Shown piece by piece: positions 30,495 to 41,863 of a stretch of DNA of 64,000 nucleotides. The stretch spans positions 99,812 through 163,811 of the forward strand of contig JADJPH010000008.1 in NCBI GenBank assembly GCA_016713335.1. The letters run 5' to 3'. The notes beneath the pieces were generated by a model. It had not been told where the DNA came from. It ran no database searches and saw only the letters and a program-made list of their open reading frames with translations. Numbering within the stretch: the first letter of the stretch is position 1; each line of letters opens with the position of its first letter. The translations under genes and the position numbers were made by a program. The stretch comes from Candidatus Fredericiella danica. GTDB taxonomy: Bacteria > Chloroflexota > Anaerolineae > Caldilineales > Caldilineaceae.

Positions 30495-30911
30495 GGTTTA
30501 TCTCCGTTGAAAAGAATAGAGTATGAGGAGCCTCGCGTCCTCAACGCCCTTAAGGTCAGCGGGGTTCCACGAAATGTTTGCCTGGTGTGTCTCAAATTCT
30601 TGGGGCGCCTGCCTTTTAGGAACACCGGCACCGCCGTGTCCGCGGTTATCGACAACCCCCCTCACCGTCCAGACCATCGTAGGGTCACGGCACTGCCGTG
30701 TCCCATAGGCATCAAGCTAAGGACCAAACCCTCCCGCCAAGCCGCAAAGACGCAAAGGAACAACGAAAGAAATTCTCCCGCAGGGACGCAGAGACGCAGT
30801 GAAGCGCATCGTTGGCCACAAAGAGCGCAAAGACCACAAAGAAAATGCGAGCCTATCGTTCGTTTCTTTGTGGTCTTTGTGTCTTTGTGGTCTTTGTGGT
30901 TATTTCTGTGC
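30495..30911. repeat. Gene-free stretch with inverted CTTTGTGG repeats
   Basis: 417 bases without a convincing gene. The right part holds CGCAAAGACGCAAAGG, CGCAGAGACGCAG and CCACAAAGAGCGCAAAGACC (30730-30842), then the complementary arm TTTCTTTGTGGTCTTTGTG repeated to 30902. The arms can fold into a long hairpin around 30850. This kind of GCAAAGACGC / CTTTGTGGTC element looks like a dispersed intergenic repeat. It lies between the lipoprotein and the DUF3592 gene, both on the minus strand. Confidence 0.7.
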
Positions 30912-31391
30912 TTAAGCCTTCACCACCCACCAGACGATCACGGTCGCGCCCAGAAACGCGATGCCGATGACGCCCGTGATAATTGTGACGAGCCAGCGCT
31001 CGAAGCCGTCGGCCGCTGAGGCAATGCGCGCATTCCGCGGCTGCGCGGCTTCGTAGATGATCCCCACCGTTTCGCCACGCATGAAGGGCGCCGGCCAATA
31101 ACCTTGCGTGAGTTGAACTGTCTGCGTGACCCCATCGGGCAGCGCAAACTCCACCGAAGGATAAAAGTAGTCGTTACCCGAGAAGTCCCGGCGCATCGCC
31201 AACTCCACGATGCGCCCGGTCGTTTGGCGCTCGCCATTGAGTGTACGCATCGTGATGGATGCCGAGACACCGGCAATCGCCAGCATCAAGATCGCAACGC
31301 CCACAAAGACGGCAACCAGGACGATTGCAAAGACCGGCGACTCCTTGGGTTCAGCGCCGTTTTCGTCTTGCGCTCGCTCTTTCTTAGTCAT
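30912..31391 (-). CDS. DUF3592-type membrane protein
   Basis: 159 residues. A charged N-terminus (MTKKERAQDENGAEPKE), a TM helix (FAIVLVAVFVGVAILMLAIA), an extracytoplasmic beta-rich segment (TTGRIVELAMRR, YYPSV-like VEFALPDG, ETVGIIYEAAQPRNARI) and a second TM helix near the C-terminus (IITGVIGIAFLGATVIVWW). The GRIVEL ... VEF ... VGIIYEAAQP pattern is typical of DUF3592, of unknown role. Alone in its transcript or with the upstream-facing lipoprotein; divergent from the giant secreted protein. Confidence 0.75.
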   Translation of the reverse strand: MTKKERAQDENGAEPKESPVFAIVLVAVFVGVAILMLAIAGVSASITMRTLNGERQTTGRIVELAMRRDFSGNDYFYPSVEFALPDGVTQTVQLTQGYWPAPFMRGETVGIIYEAAQPRNARIASAADGFERWLVTIITGVIGIAFLGATVIVWWVVKA

Positions 31392-31570
31392 GATTCCTCG
31401 TGCTCTTCACCCTTGCGCACCCCGGATACGGTAAGGAAATAGTCAGCATCAGAGATGCAGATTGTCTCCTATACTAACCTCAGGGGTTTGTTCTCCTATA
31501 ACAGCGACCCGATTTGATGGTTTACGATTCAGTTGTGGCGGCCGCAGCGCCCCCGGTTGGAAGGCAAAAC

Positions 31571-34500
31571 ATGCCCAGTCGATCACTTCGCATGCTCTGG
31601 TTCTCTTTGGCCGCCGTCTGTTGCCTCACATTAATCCAGATCGCCCGTATTGCGCCAGTACAGGCCCAATCCAGCGCCCAATGGTTTGATTCGAGGTGGA
31701 CGCATCGGATCGCGATCACGGTCACGAATCCGAGCGGCGCACTGGTCAACCAGCAAGTGCGCATCCCCCTGGACAGCACTTTCCCCTTTGTCGATGCCGC
31801 CGACGACGGCGCAGATCTACGGGTGACGGCGAGTGACGGCCAAACCCTGCTACCCTTCTGGATCGAACGCTGGCAGCGCCCAACCGCCGCGACGCTCTGG
31901 GCGCAATTGCCGCTCATCGCAGCCGGCGAAACCCAAACTATCTACCTCTACTATGGTAATCCGGGCGCCAGCAGCCTATCGAACGCGAGCACCGTCTTTG
32001 AATTCTACAACGGCTTTGATTCTATCCAGATCGACACACCGCTGGCCAATGGAAGCACCTGGCAACAGACCCCAACGTACGATGGTTCGGGACAGGTTGT
32101 CAATCCTGACATTGCATATTTTCCCAACGGCTGGAAAGGTTACCGGTACTGGCTCACGCTCGAGCCGTATCCCGCAAGTCAGGATAGCTACGAGAACCCT
32201 TCGGTTTTGGTCTCCAATGACGGGGCCAGTTGGGCGCCGCCACCTGGCATTACCAATCCCATTGCGTTACCGACCACCAGCTATCTTGCCGATGCCGACA
32301 TTATTTATGACGAGACCAGCGACCAACTCTGGATGTACTATCCACATCAGCAGGTGAATGACCAGACGCTGATGGTGCGCAAGACCGCAAGCGATGGCAT
32401 CAACTGGGGTGGACAATACGATGAGCCGGTGATCTTCAGCGCACCGGACTTTGAATTGCTTTCGCCGGCAGTCGTCAAAGTCGGCGCCACCTACAAAATG
32501 TGGTCCGTCAACTCGGGTTCAGTCGGCTGCGACGGCCAGGCCAACGTCGTCCAACTGCGCACTTCAAGCGATGGCATCAACTGGTCTGCCCCGAGCGCCG
32601 TCAACCTCACGATTTCGGGTGTGATTCCGTGGCACATTGACGTCATCTATGTACCCTCGAAGGCCCAGTATTGGGCGGTGATGCCAGGGTATGCCCCCGG
32701 TTCCAACTGCGTAAACACAGAACTCTACTTCGCCACCAGTCCGGACGGGGTCAATTGGACGACCTATCCGGCGCCTGCGTTGCGCAAGGGCGCCAACTGG
32801 GACAGCGGACAAATCTATCGCGCAACGCTGCTGTATGATGATGCCACCGATCGGCTGCGGATCTGGTACTCGGCAAATGACGGCACCATCTGGCATCAAG
32901 GCTACACCGAACGTGACTACAGTGATTTCCTCCAAGTGCTTGTTGGGGGAAATGGAAGCACCTCAAATGGCAGCGGGACCTGGCAACACAGCACCCAACA
33001 GGTTGCACGGGGCGTTGCAGCCGGGAAGTTCACGCAGACGTCCGGAGCTGATTTCAGCGTGTCCATGCCGCACGCTGGGTATACCGGCTTCGTGCAGGAG
33101 TGGGAACTGTATGACAACCTGGATACAAGCGCCAAGGATATGGTGGGCATTTCTTCCAGCGAGGACGAGCTGGCGCTGGGCGTATCCACGGATGTTTCTA
33201 CTGGTTACTATGTGTGGCGTGATACTGCAGGGCAGGTCACAGCGACGAATGTGGCGCGCACGACCGGTTGGCATACGTTTGGCATTCAGTTGAAACGAAC
33301 GGCATCGCCACGTTTTTCATCGACGGCAATGTAGTTGGGAGCACGGCAACCCCGTTGACCAGCAGCAATGCAACGACGCTCAGGGGATCTGCGGGCAATT
33401 CCAGCCTGTTCTATATCGACGACCTGCGCATCCGGAGCAAACCGGCGAGTGACCTGGTCGTAGCGATTGACAATGCGCAGTTTCCAACCCCGACCCCCAC
33501 GCCGCCCGGCGCCACGCCGACCCCAGCGCCCTTCCCGGCCACGGGTGTGCTGGACAGCTTTGACCGCGCCAATGGCGTGATTGGTTCAAACTGGACCGGC
33601 GCCACCGGCAATTTCACGATCAACGGCAGTCAATTGGCAGTGGGTGGCAGCGAGAACGACATCTACTGGAGCGGGGCGTCGTTTGGCGCGGCGCAGGAAG
33701 CCTATGTCACGCTGGCTACCATCCCATCAAACGCCACCAAATTGGTCTGATCCTGAAGGCGCGCAATGCGAGCGGGACGCGACCGGCCCTGATCGAGGTG
33801 TTCTACAACCCACCCCAAGAAAGCATACAGGCGTGGAGCTACGAACCGGGCGTGGGTTGGCGAAAGCTGGGCAGCGACATCGCCGTTACCTACAGCGCAG
33901 GCGATCGGTTCGGTGTCCGCATGCAGAGTGATGGCTCGCTCGAGGTCTATCGCAACAGCCAACCGGTTGGCGCCTATAGCGCGGCCTCGTGGCCTTATAG
34001 TACGAGCGGCGGGTACATTGGCCTTTTCATGAGCAATGCCAGTGGCGCAAGACTCGATGATTTCGGCGGTGGCTCCGTGAGTGGCTCAGCGCCGCCCCAA
34101 CCGCCACCGCAACCGCGCCGGCTGGTTCTGCCACGCCGACCGCAACGCCGACGAGCACCCCAATTCCCGGAACGCCGACCGCGACGCCGGCGCCGGGCGT
34201 TTATCCATCCACCGGCGTGCTGGACAACTTTGATCGCGCCAACGGTGTGATTGGCGGGGGCTGGAGCGGCGCCACAGGTGGTTACGCCGTGAGCGGCAAT
34301 CAGTTGGCCGTAAGTGGCGGCGAGAACGAAGTCTATTGGAGTGGCGCATCCTTTGGTGCGGCGCAGGAAGCGTATTTCACGCTGACCTCGATCCCGGCCA
34401 ATGCGGGGGAAATCGGGCTGGCCCTCAAGGCGCAAAGCGCCTCCGGTGCACGACCGGCACTGATCGACGTCCTCTATAATCCGGCGCAGGGAATCGTGCA

Positions 34501-37500
34501 GGCATGGACCTATGAACCGGGGATTGCGTGGCGAAAGCTGGGCAGTGATATCCCGGTGACATTTGCTGCGGGTGACCGTTTTGGCGTGCTTGCACGGGCT
34601 GATGGCAGTATCGAAATCTATCGTAACGACCAGCTGCTGGGCACGCGAGATGCATCGGCATGGCCGTATGCAGGTGGCGGCGGCTATATCGGCCTGTTTA
34701 TGGTGGATGCTGCCGGGGCACAAATCGACGACTTCGGTGGCGGCAACGTGTATGTGCCGGTCCCGCCGACCAGTACGCCGCCACCGACCGCAACGGCGAC
34801 TGAAACCCCGGTGCCGCCGACCAGCACACCGACGGCCACCGCAACGACGACCGATACTCCAGTCCCGCCGACGAGTACACCAACACCGACCGCGACGGCG
34901 ACCGATACCCCAGTCCCGCCGACGGCCACCGCAACGGCGACTGAAACGCCAGTGCCGCCGACGAGTACACCGCTACCGACCGCAACGGCGACGGACACAC
35001 CCGTCCCACCGACGGCCACCGCAACGGCGACTGAAACGCCAGTGCCGCCGACGAGTACACCCTACCACCGCAACGGCGACGGACACCCCGTCCCACGGCC
35101 ACCGCAACGGCGACTGACACCCCGATCCCGCCGACGAGCACGCCGACACCGACCGCAACGGCGACTGATACCCCGGTCCCGCCGACGAGCACACCGACAG
35201 CCACCGCAACGGCGACCGATACCCCGGTCCCGCCAACGAGCACACCGACGGCCACCGCAACGGCGACCGATACCCCGATCCCGCCAACGAGCACACCGAC
35301 GGCCACCGCAACGGCGACTGAAACGCCAGTGCCGCCGACGAGTACACCGATACCGACCGCGACGGCGACCGATACTCCCGTCCCGCCGACGAGTACACCG
35401 ACACCGACCGCGACGGCGACTGACACTCCGGCCCCACCGACGGCCACCGCAACGGCGACTGATACCCCGCTCCCGCCGACGAGTACACCGACGGCCACTG
35501 CAACGGCTACCGATACCCCGATCCCGCCGACGAGCACACCGACACCGACCGCAACGGCGACCGACACCCCGATCCCGCCGACGAGTACGCCAACACCGAC
35601 CGCGACGGCGACTGAAACCCCGATCCCACCGACCAGCACGCCGACACCGACCGCAACGGCGACTGAAACACAGGTGCCGCCGACGAGCACACCGACACCG
35701 ACCGCAACCGCGACCGATACTCCGGTCCCACCGACGAGTACACCGACACCGACTGCGACGGCTACGGACACACCCGTCCCACCGACGAGTACACCGACAC
35801 CGACCGCAACGGCGACCGATACCCCGGTCCCACAGACCCAGGGGGGGCGACCGATACCCCAGTCCCGCCGACCAGCACGCCGACCGCAACGGCGACGGCG
35901 ACGGCGACCGATACCCCAGTCCCGCCGACCAGCACACCGACACCGACCGCAACCGCGACTGAAACACCGGTCCCACCGACGAGCACACCGACGCCAACTG
36001 CAACGGCGACCGATACCCCAGTCCCGCCGACGGCCACCGCAACGGCGACTGAAACGCCAGTGCCGCCGACGAGTACACCGATACCGACCGCAACGGCGAC
36101 CGATACCCCGGTCCCGCCAACGAGCACACCGACGGCCACCGCAACGGCGACCGATACCCCGATCCCGCCAACGAGCACACCGACGGCCACCGCGACGGCG
36201 ACTGAAACGCCAGTCCCGCCGACGAGTACACCGACACCGACCGCGACGGCGACCGATACCCCGGTCCCACCGACGGCCACCGCAACGGCGACTGAAACAC
36301 CGATCCCGCCGACGAGCACGCCGACACCGACCGCAACGGCGACCGAAACACCGATCCCACCGACCAGCACGCCGACACCGACCGCAACGGCGACTGAAAC
36401 ACCAATCCCACCGACCAGCACGCCGACACCGACCGCAACGGCGACCGAAACACCGGTGCCGCCAACCAGCACACCGACCGCAACCGCAACTGAAACACCG
36501 GTGCCGCCAACCAGCACACCGACACCGACCGCAACCGCGACTGAAACACCGGTCCCACCGACGAGCACACCGACGCCAACTGCAACGGCGACCGACACAC
36601 CGGTCCCACCGACGAGTACACCGACACCGACCGCGACGGCTACGGACACACCCGTCCCACCGACGCCCACCGCGACGGCGACCGATACCCCGGTCCCGCC
36701 GACCAGCACGCCGACACCGACCGCGACGGCGACTGACACCCCGGTTCCACCGACGAGTACACCGACACCGACTGCGACGGCTACGGACACACCCGTCCCA
36801 CCGACGGCCACCGCGACGGCGACCGATACCCCGGTCCCACCGACCAGCACGCCGACCGCAACTGCGACGGCGACTGACACCCCGGTCCCACCGACCAGCA
36901 CGCCGACCGCAACTGCGACGGCGACTGATACCCCGGTCCCGCCGACCAGCACGTCAACACCGACCGCAACGGCGACCGATACCCCGCTCCCGCCGACCAG
37001 CACGTCAACACCGACCGCAACGGCGACCGATACCCCAGTCCCGCCGACGAGCACGCCGACACCGACCGCAACGGGCACAACGCCAACGCCGGAGCCTTTC
37101 CCGGCCACCGGCGTGCTGGACAATTTTGACCGCCCCAATGGCATGATCGGCTCCAATTGGACCGGCGCCACCAGTAGTTTCTCCATCGCCGGCGATCAAC
37201 TGGCGGTAGGTAGCGGCGAGACCGACATCTATTGGAGCACAGCGTCATTCGGCATCGCGCAAGAAGCGTACGTGACGCTAACAACAATCCCAGCAGGCGC
37301 CACCGAAATTGGCCTGATTCTCAAAGCACAAAGCCCAAGTGGGTCGCGCCCTGCACTCGTCGAGGTGTTCTATAGTCCGCCGCAAGGAATTGTGCAGGCA
37401 TGGAGCTATGAGCCTGGAACAGGATGGCGGAAGCTTGGCAGCGACGTACCGGTCATTTATGGCGCAGGTGATCGATTTGGCGTGCGCGCTGGGAGCGACG

Positions 37501-38549
37501 GGACGCTAGAAATTTATCGCAACAGCCAGGTTGTCGGGGTGCGTAGCGCTGCTTCTTGGCCATATGGCACGAGCGGCGGTTTTATTGGCTTGTTCATGAG
37601 CAATGCGAACGGCACAAAACTGGACGACTTTGGCGGCGGCACTGTGAATGGCTCTGCACCTGCGCCGACCCCGACGCCGACCGGCGTGCCATCGGGGTCG
37701 CCAACACCCACAGCAACACCGACCGTTACCCCACTGCCGGGCACGCCCACGGCGACGCCCGTGCCCGGGGGCTACCCGTCCACCGGCGTGCTCGATAACT
37801 TCAATCGCGCCAATGGTGCGATCGGTGCTGATTGGGGTGGTGCCACCAGTGGTTACACCGTCAACAACGATCAGGTGTCAGTGGGCAGTGGCGAAATTGA
37901 TATCTACTGGAAGGGAACGGTATTTGGCACCGCGCAAGAAGCATATTTCACACTAACTTCGATCCCAACCACTGCGGGCGAGATTGGGCTTGCACTCAAA
38001 AGCGCAAAGTGCTACCGGCACTCGGCCGCGCTCATCAATGTGCTCTACAGCCCGGCGCGTGCAATCGTGCAAGCCTGGACCTACGAGCCAGGCGTCGGGC
38101 GGCGCAAACTAGGCACTGACATCCCAATGACGTTTGCTGTGGGGGATCGACTCGGCGTGCGGGCGCGGGTGGATGGCAATATTGAGTTATATCGCAATGG
38201 CCAGATCATTGGCACGCGCAATGTGTCAGCGTGGCCTTATGCGTTTGGAGGCGGCTACATAGGATTGTACATGGTTGACGCGGTGGGTACAGTACTCGAC
38301 GACTTCGGCGGCGGCACAACGGGAGCCACTAATGCCGGGGTGGGCGACATTGCCCCGCCCGATCGTGTCCCAGACGAAGCGGCGCCCTGGCTAACCCATC
38401 GCTCGCTCATCTGGCTGCCGGCAATCGTGGCGGAACCGGATCTGGTCACGCAAGACCGTAGTGTCGATGCTGTGGATGCGTTGGCGCCACTGCCACCGGC
38501 AGAACTAAGCGACCGGATCTTCCTACCGCTCCTGGCGCAACCGGAATAA
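31571..38549 (+). CDS. Giant secreted DUF2341 / lectin-like repeat protein (about six frame shifts)
   Basis: About 2,300 residues if read through. ATG 31571 follows GGAAGG and opens a signal peptide (SLAAVCCLTLIQIARIAPVQA). Next is a DUF2341 domain (WFDSRWTHRIAITVTN ... TIYLYYGNPGA), then a five-blade-like propeller with sialidase-type ASDGINW, SSDGINW and SPDGVNW repeats, and a concanavalin-like domain. Four copies of a lectin-like domain follow, each starting FDRANGVIG or close and ending DDFGGG: 33541-34075, 34215-34748, 37108-37640 and 37782-38320. A Pro/Thr repeat separates the second and third. Frame changes lie near 33293, 33745, 34095, 35055, 35092 and 35840. Probably an adhesin or carbohydrate-binding surface protein; no membrane anchor is visible. 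Confidence 0.8.
34755..37085. repeat. Pro/Thr-coding tandem repeat of about 2.3 kb (51/39-bp units)
   Basis: More than 40 imperfect copies encode PVPPTSTPTPTATATDT (51 bp) or the short form PVPPTATATATDT (39 bp), varying D/E, V/I/L and synonymous codons. The tract separates two pairs of lectin-like domains. In other frames and on the minus strand it stays open for hundreds of codons because the unit lacks stops, which explains long spurious Arg-rich and Val/Gly-rich reading frames there. A seven-G run near 35840 is a likely base-count error. Confidence 0.95.
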
Positions 38550-38619
38550 GCGCATCCAGCAAGTGGTCCCGTAGAATCATCAACAGTACGAGAAGGTTAA
38601 AGCCGGCCAGTGTATCAGG

Positions 38620-39159
38620 TTATGCAACCAACTCATACAGCCGCGCTACGGTATCGTCCACTGTGTCGTTGGTGGTGTCCAGCACCAACCACCCATCCTG
38701 TTTGAGCGCATTCAAGCAGGTTTCCAGATTCGAGTAGACGAGTCTGATGCCTTCGTCCAAATAGTCTCGGAGCGGTCCTGGTCCCGATCGTAGCAGGTTC
38801 CGGGCATGCACCAATTGCCGATCCGGATAGAACAGCACCCGCTGCATGTTTTCGAGGGCAAACAAGTCAGCGTATTCGCGCAATCGGCTATTGGGATCCC
38901 AGAAGTCGTCGATCACAACCGCAAATCCGGCGGCGTTGTAGGTTTTTGCCATGTCGGTCACGGACTTGCGCACCAGTTGCAGTTGTTCGACGAACGCAGG
39001 GCTCCATTCGGGACCCGGTCGTTCGATGCCCGACACGACCATTTCGCGGAGGTCATCGACATTGATGGCGATGCTTTTGGAAAATTTTGCGGCCAGGGCA
39101 CGGCTGGCAGTGGTCTTGCCCGACGCCGGCGAGCCCGCAAACAAGTAGATTGGTTGCAT
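38620..39159 (-). CDS. P-loop kinase / zeta-toxin-like ATPase
   Basis: 179 residues. Walker A is LFAGSPASGKTTASRALA at the N-terminus, followed by INVDDLREMV (the Asp pair used by zeta-toxin and chloramphenicol-phosphotransferase-like kinases). AVVIDDFWDP acts as Walker B and a lid holds RSGPGPLRDY. Start ATG 39159 is preferred because GGAGG precedes it by about six bases; an upstream Met at 39183 has no such site. It is preceded on the same strand by an alpha/beta hydrolase. No antitoxin gene is adjacent, so a metabolic kinase role is as likely as a toxin. Confidence 0.75.
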   Translation of the reverse strand: MQPIYLFAGSPASGKTTASRALAAKFSKSIAINVDDLREMVVSGIERPGPEWSPAFVEQLQLVRKSVTDMAKTYNAAGFAVVIDDFWDPNSRLREYADLFALENMQRVLFYPDRQLVHARNLLRSGPGPLRDYLDEGIRLVYSNLETCLNALKQDGWLVLDTTNDTVDDTVARLYELVA

Positions 39160-39179
39160 CTGTGCCTCCAGGAAGGTAC

Positions 39180-39987
39180 TCAAAGCCCCAAGCCCGCAAG
39201 AAAAGCTTTCACCGAGTGATTGAATTGATCGGGGCGCTGTATCGGTGCGAAATGGCTGACCCCTTCCAGAAAAACGAACCTGGCGTTCGGAATGCTGCGC
39301 GCAAGATATTCGGCATGTTCGCGCTTGATAAACTCGTCATGTTCACTTTGGACGATCACAACAGGTGTGCGAATAGCACCGAGATCCTCCGCAGTGTAAT
39401 TTGGCTGCGTGCGCTGCATCAGCCCAACGGCCTCAGAGAATTCGTCGAAGTGATCCGGCGTGGCTGACAGTTCGCGGTAGTCCTTCTGGTGGCGGCTGAT
39501 ACAGCGCTGCAGGATCGGTGTGAAGTCGATGGTTTCCTTTACACCGCTCGGGTCCATGTTGCAGGCGAAAAAGAACACACCTGCCACCGCGCCGGATCCT
39601 GGAAGCTAGCACCAGCGCAGTGCAGGCGCCGTCGCTCCACCCCACCAGCGCAGCGCGCTCAATCTGCAATACATCCATTACAGCCACCACATCGGTGGTC
39701 ATCAAATCATAGGAGAAAGGCTTGTCATCGCGGGTGCTGCGACCGTGCCCGCGGCTGTCGATCACAATCGCACGGTAACCCGCCTCAACAAGGGCAGCGA
39801 CCTGATAGCCCCAGTTGCCGCTGTTCCCAAGACCGCCATGCACGAGGATCACAGGCTCCCCGGCCCCATAGGTTGCGTACCAGATCCGGGCGCCATCGTG
39901 CTCGACATAGCCGTGTTCAGTGGCGATGGGTAGCGACGCGGCGCCTTCTGCATCAAACCGGATCAGATCGTGGTCGTACGTGTTCAT
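39180..39987 (-). CDS. Alpha/beta-hydrolase (frame broken near 39590)
   Basis: About 268 residues. Oxyanion motif VILVHGGLGNSG, IVIDSRGHGRS, nucleophile elbow GWSDGACTALVLA (Ser), acid TPVVIVQSEHDEF (Asp) and catalytic His in EGVSHFAPIQRP. The first two thirds are in one frame, the last third (from VFFFACNMDPSG) in another, joined near 39590. Start ATG 39987 gives MNTYDHDL; an upstream Met at 40002 is possible. Likely a small-molecule esterase or haloperoxidase-like enzyme. Probably co-transcribed with the P-loop kinase 20 bases downstream. Confidence 0.82.
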
Positions 39988-40289
39988 CACGCGCTCTCCC
40001 AAAGTAGTGTTTGCCCGACGTCCCGCACAGTAAGTACAACCGGCAGCTTTTTTGGGACGCCGCCTCGTCAGTAGCGCATAAAACTAACCGACCTCTACGC
40101 CGATTGGCAAATGTGCAATCGGCGCCCCGCAATTGCAGACACTTGCTCTTACAATATGAAAGTTCAGGGGTGGCGTGCTATTATTCTGACCCATTTCTCA
40201 GCGACCCCTTTTTGTGGGATTCTCGGCCCGGTGTCGAGGCGAGATAAAAATGAGGGCGTCTCTATCGAACTGTTTGTGAAGGAGCCAAC

Positions 40290-40874
40290 ATGAGAGAACT
40301 AATCATCGCCGAGTTTATCACCCTGGCCAACGTCATCCAGGCGCCAGGTGGGCCCGATGAAGATACCCACGGCGGCTTCACGCACGGCGCCTGGACCCTG
40401 CCCTACTGGGACGACGCCATTGGGGAGCACTTCTTTCAGGCCATGGCGCAGACCGACACGCTGCTGTTGGGGCGCAAGACCTGGCAGATTCACGGCGGCG
40501 CCTTTGAGCCGATGCAGAACGACCCGTTTGGCGACGCCATGAACGCCATTCGCAAGTACGTCGTGTCGACGACACTCACTTCGGCGGATGCCTGGCGCAA
40601 TTCAACGCTGATCAACCGCAATGTCGTGGAGGAAGTGCGTAAGCTCAAGGAAGCGCCCGGCAAAAACATCCTGCTCGACGGCAGCAGCGTGTTGGCGCAC
40701 ACCCTGATCGAGAACGACCTGGTGGACGAATATGCGCTGCACGTCTATCCGCTCGTGCTGGGCAGCGGCAAGCGCCTCTTCCCTGCCGGCAAGCGCGTCA
40801 ATCTGACCCTGGTCGAGTCCGAGATGCTATCGACCGGCGTGGTCTATCAGCGCTATCGCCCTGCAAGTCGCTGA
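40290..40874 (+). CDS. Dihydrofolate-reductase-fold protein (RibD C-terminal-like)
   Basis: 194 residues. AAGGAGCCAACATG gives a good start. The DHFR-like/RibD_C signature is LLLGRKTWQI, then YVVSTTLTSADAW, ILLDGSSVLAHTLIENDLVDEY and LVLGSGKRLFP. This is the YyaP/YwjB-like group of putative NADPH-dependent reductases, whose substrates are mostly unknown. Monocistronic. The 287-base gap before it (40003-40289) shows no other gene or clear promoter. Confidence 0.85.
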   Translation: MRELIIAEFITLANVIQAPGGPDEDTHGGFTHGAWTLPYWDDAIGEHFFQAMAQTDTLLLGRKTWQIHGGAFEPMQNDPFGDAMNAIRKYVVSTTLTSADAWRNSTLINRNVVEEVRKLKEAPGKNILLDGSSVLAHTLIENDLVDEYALHVYPLVLGSGKRLFPAGKRVNLTLVESEMLSTGVVYQRYRPASR

Positions 40875-40971
40875 CTTTCTGTTCTTTTGATTAACTACTC
40901 TTGTCGCCACCCGTCACGAGTCATGCGTGACTCGTGACAGTCATCAGAAGCGGCTGAGTCGCAGGTAATCG

Positions 40972-41433
40972 ATGCAGGACTTCAAGCGGTGGCTTTATAA
41001 AGGCGGGCGTCCGAACACGTTGGCGCGCTTGCTGAATGGATTCTGGGGACTGGTGCATGCCACAGGCGTAGCACCTGACTATCTCGTCACCCTCGAGGTG
41101 ACGGGGCATCGCACAGGGCGCGCCATTTCTTTTCCGCTGGTATTGATTGTGCTGGATGGCGACCGTTTCCTTATTGCCATGATGGGCACGGAAAGTGCCT
41201 GGGTTCGGAATGTGCGCGCTGCCGATGGCCAAGCCGTGCTAAGGCACGGGCGAACCGAACAAGTGCAGCTGGTGGAAGTACCGGTGGAGCAGCGCAGCCG
41301 GATCCTGAAACTCTATCTGCAGCGGGCGCCCGGCGCCCGGCCACATATCCCCGTTGACAAAGATGCCCCCGTCGAGGCGTTCGACGCTATCGCTGCGGAG
41401 TACCCCGTTTTTCGGGTAGCTGTCGTGTCATAA
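40972..41433 (+). CDS. Ddn-like (deazaflavin-dependent nitroreductase family, DUF385) protein
   Basis: 153 residues, split-barrel flavin/F420-binding fold. Visible pattern: VTLEVTGHRTGRAISFPLVL, then LIAMMGTESAWVRNVRAADGQAVL and the GRTEQVQLVEV strand. This matches the family that includes mycobacterial Ddn. F420 synthesis is known in parts of Chloroflexota, but use of F420 here is inference. Start ATG 40972 by homology; ribosome-binding site weak. Confidence 0.8.
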   Translation: MQDFKRWLYKGGRPNTLARLLNGFWGLVHATGVAPDYLVTLEVTGHRTGRAISFPLVLIVLDGDRFLIAMMGTESAWVRNVRAADGQAVLRHGRTEQVQLVEVPVEQRSRILKLYLQRAPGARPHIPVDKDAPVEAFDAIAAEYPVFRVAVVS

Positions 41434-41471
41434 GTTTGCGGGCGAGGCGACGGCATACGAGCCTCAGTACT

Positions 41472-41813
41472 TCAAACCAGACGCCATACGTAGCTGCCAA
41501 GCACCCACGATGCCCAGTTGAGCGCCAGGCTGACGAGCCAGCCCGTCCAGCGTGGGCGCGCCACGGTGGTGGCATACACCGCGCCCTCACCTAACGCAAC
41601 CACCAATTCGGCCACCGGCACGGCGACGGCATATGGCAGCGTCACGTGCGGCAATGTGTACCAGAAAATCGTGTGGCTCACGAGATTCAGCCCTAGCGCC
41701 AGCAGAACCGCGCGCAGCCACTGGCCACGCCAGCCGGGCAGGAGCCATGCCAGCACAGCCATACCGCATCCCTCGATGGCCAGGGTTGTCACCAGCGCGA
41801 TGAGTTGGAGCAC
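41472..41813 (-). CDS. Small integral membrane protein, unknown
   Basis: 113 residues with about four hydrophobic helices (IALVTTLAIEGCGMAVLAWL, AVLLALGLNLVSHTIFWY, AVAVPVAELVVALGEGAVY, LALNWASWVLGSYVW). No recognised family motif. No partner gene on the same strand within 50 bases except the small Cys-rich protein upstream at 41864, with which it may be co-transcribed. Confidence 0.6.
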   Translation of the reverse strand: MLQLIALVTTLAIEGCGMAVLAWLLPGWRGQWLRAVLLALGLNLVSHTIFWYTLPHVTLPYAVAVPVAELVVALGEGAVYATTVARPRWTGWLVSLALNWASWVLGSYVWRLV

Positions 41814-41863
41814 TGGCTGCGCTGCCTATTGTCTGCGGCCGTTGAGGCGCCGAATTGCAGCGC

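Noticed and set aside
34698..37186. Long minus-strand frames (357 and 474 residues) of Val/Ala/Gly and Arg-rich plus-strand frames
   Set aside because: They are out-of-frame readings of the stop-free Pro/Thr repeat, with no start site or non-repetitive domain.
38620..39987. Toxin-antitoxin module (zeta-like kinase)
   Set aside because: The neighbour is an alpha/beta hydrolase, not an epsilon-type antitoxin.
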